Source: Halomonas sp. 54_146
GTDB taxonomy: Bacteria > Pseudomonadota > Gammaproteobacteria > Pseudomonadales > Halomonadaceae
Reading direction: 5' to 3'
Assembly: GCF_001507855.1 (NCBI RefSeq)
Contig: NZ_LGEN01000003.1
Location: forward strand, 91,225 to 155,224
DNA: 64,000 nt
Every line of letters begins with the position of its first letter. The first letter of the stretch is position 1. The notes beneath the pieces are model-generated. The model was given only the letters and a program-made list of their open reading frames with translations, had not been told where the DNA came from and made no database searches. The position numbers and the translations under genes were made by a program. This document shows, in pieces, positions 63,833-64,000 of this stretch.

Positions 63833-63991
63833 ATGAGCGATCAAGACGATAGTCGCCGCGCCGATCACGATAGCCCGTGGAAGATGGCGTTGGAGTCATA
63901 TTTTGAACAAAAATCTGCCGCATTCTGCGATTCGATTCTCCGAATGAATCGACAGTTAAGGCAGCGCAAGGCGTCAGCCTTGCAGGTATAG
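63833..63991 (+). CDS. Short ORF resembling the N-terminus of Rpn-type (DUF4351-like) proteins, probably a remnant
   Basis: 52 codons after a good CAGGAGTCAGC ribosome site. The start (DDSRRADHDSPWKMALESYF) resembles the N-terminus of Rpn-family recombination-promoting nuclease-like proteins, which typically continue for 250 residues or more. Here the similarity stops after SYFE and the frame soon ends, so this is probably a frameshifted or deleted copy. Sequence beyond the window could change this reading. Confidence 0.4.
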   Translation: MSDQDDSRRADHDSPWKMALESYFEQKSAAFCDSILRMNRQLRQRKASALQV

Positions 63992-64000
63992 CTGGATAGA

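Overview
The window looks like chromosomal DNA of a moderately halophilic gammaproteobacterium of the Halomonas/Vreelandella type. This rests on moderately high GC, acidic secreted proteins, an M42 peptidase of the kind linked to the NAGGN osmolyte, and Halomonas-like glyA, SNF transporter, ManC and FlgK products. No database search was possible, so the genus is an inference.

Layout. (1) 1-5600: a tetrathionate-reductase-like operon (4Fe-4S subunit, NrfD-type membrane subunit, Tat-exported molybdoenzyme cut by the window edge), followed upstream by a periplasmic rhodanese / DsrE-like / DUF2892 operon. Both operons have an FNR/Anr box well placed for activation. (2) 5600-13130: M42 peptidase, MFS and SNF transporters, a large REP/BIME array with its RAYT transposase embedded in it, a DUF2283 gene pair, and glyA. 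(3) 13150-39800: a surface-building region. It holds phosphomannomutase, two divergent secreted phosphohydrolases (ExeM-like nuclease and 5'-nucleotidase) carrying DUF4214 domains, a complete type I secretion system (ABC, HlyD, TolC), an initiating sugar-phosphate transferase, ManC, Wzm/Wzt, a coiled-coil methyltransferase and four GT4 glycosyltransferases. The last set resembles E. coli O8/O9a-type polymannan clusters. (4) 40190-59350: a run of DUF4214 surface proteins (581, 645, 1330 and 357 aa), an M10-like protease with a DUF4214 tail, a SapC protein, three paralogous GT-C-like membrane proteins and a GtrB/GtrA pair. (5) 59400-64000: an isolated, oversized flgK, an MBL/beta-CASP hydrolase and a short ORF.

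How it may work together. Regions 3 and 4 read as one cell-surface system. GDP-mannose made by ManB/ManC would feed a polymannan-like chain that is capped by a methyltransferase and exported by Wzm/Wzt. DUF4214 proteins without Sec signals would leave through the type I system. GtrB/GtrA and the GT-C-like proteins could decorate glycan or protein on the periplasmic side. The arrangement resembles the Caulobacter S-layer locus (RsaA, its type I exporter, neighbouring O-polysaccharide genes, S-layer-associated metalloprotease). The 581-aa protein at 40192 is the best candidate for an abundant S-layer-like protein. A 20-bp palindrome plus a downstream block is conserved at the same distance before two DUF4214 genes and may be their common control site.
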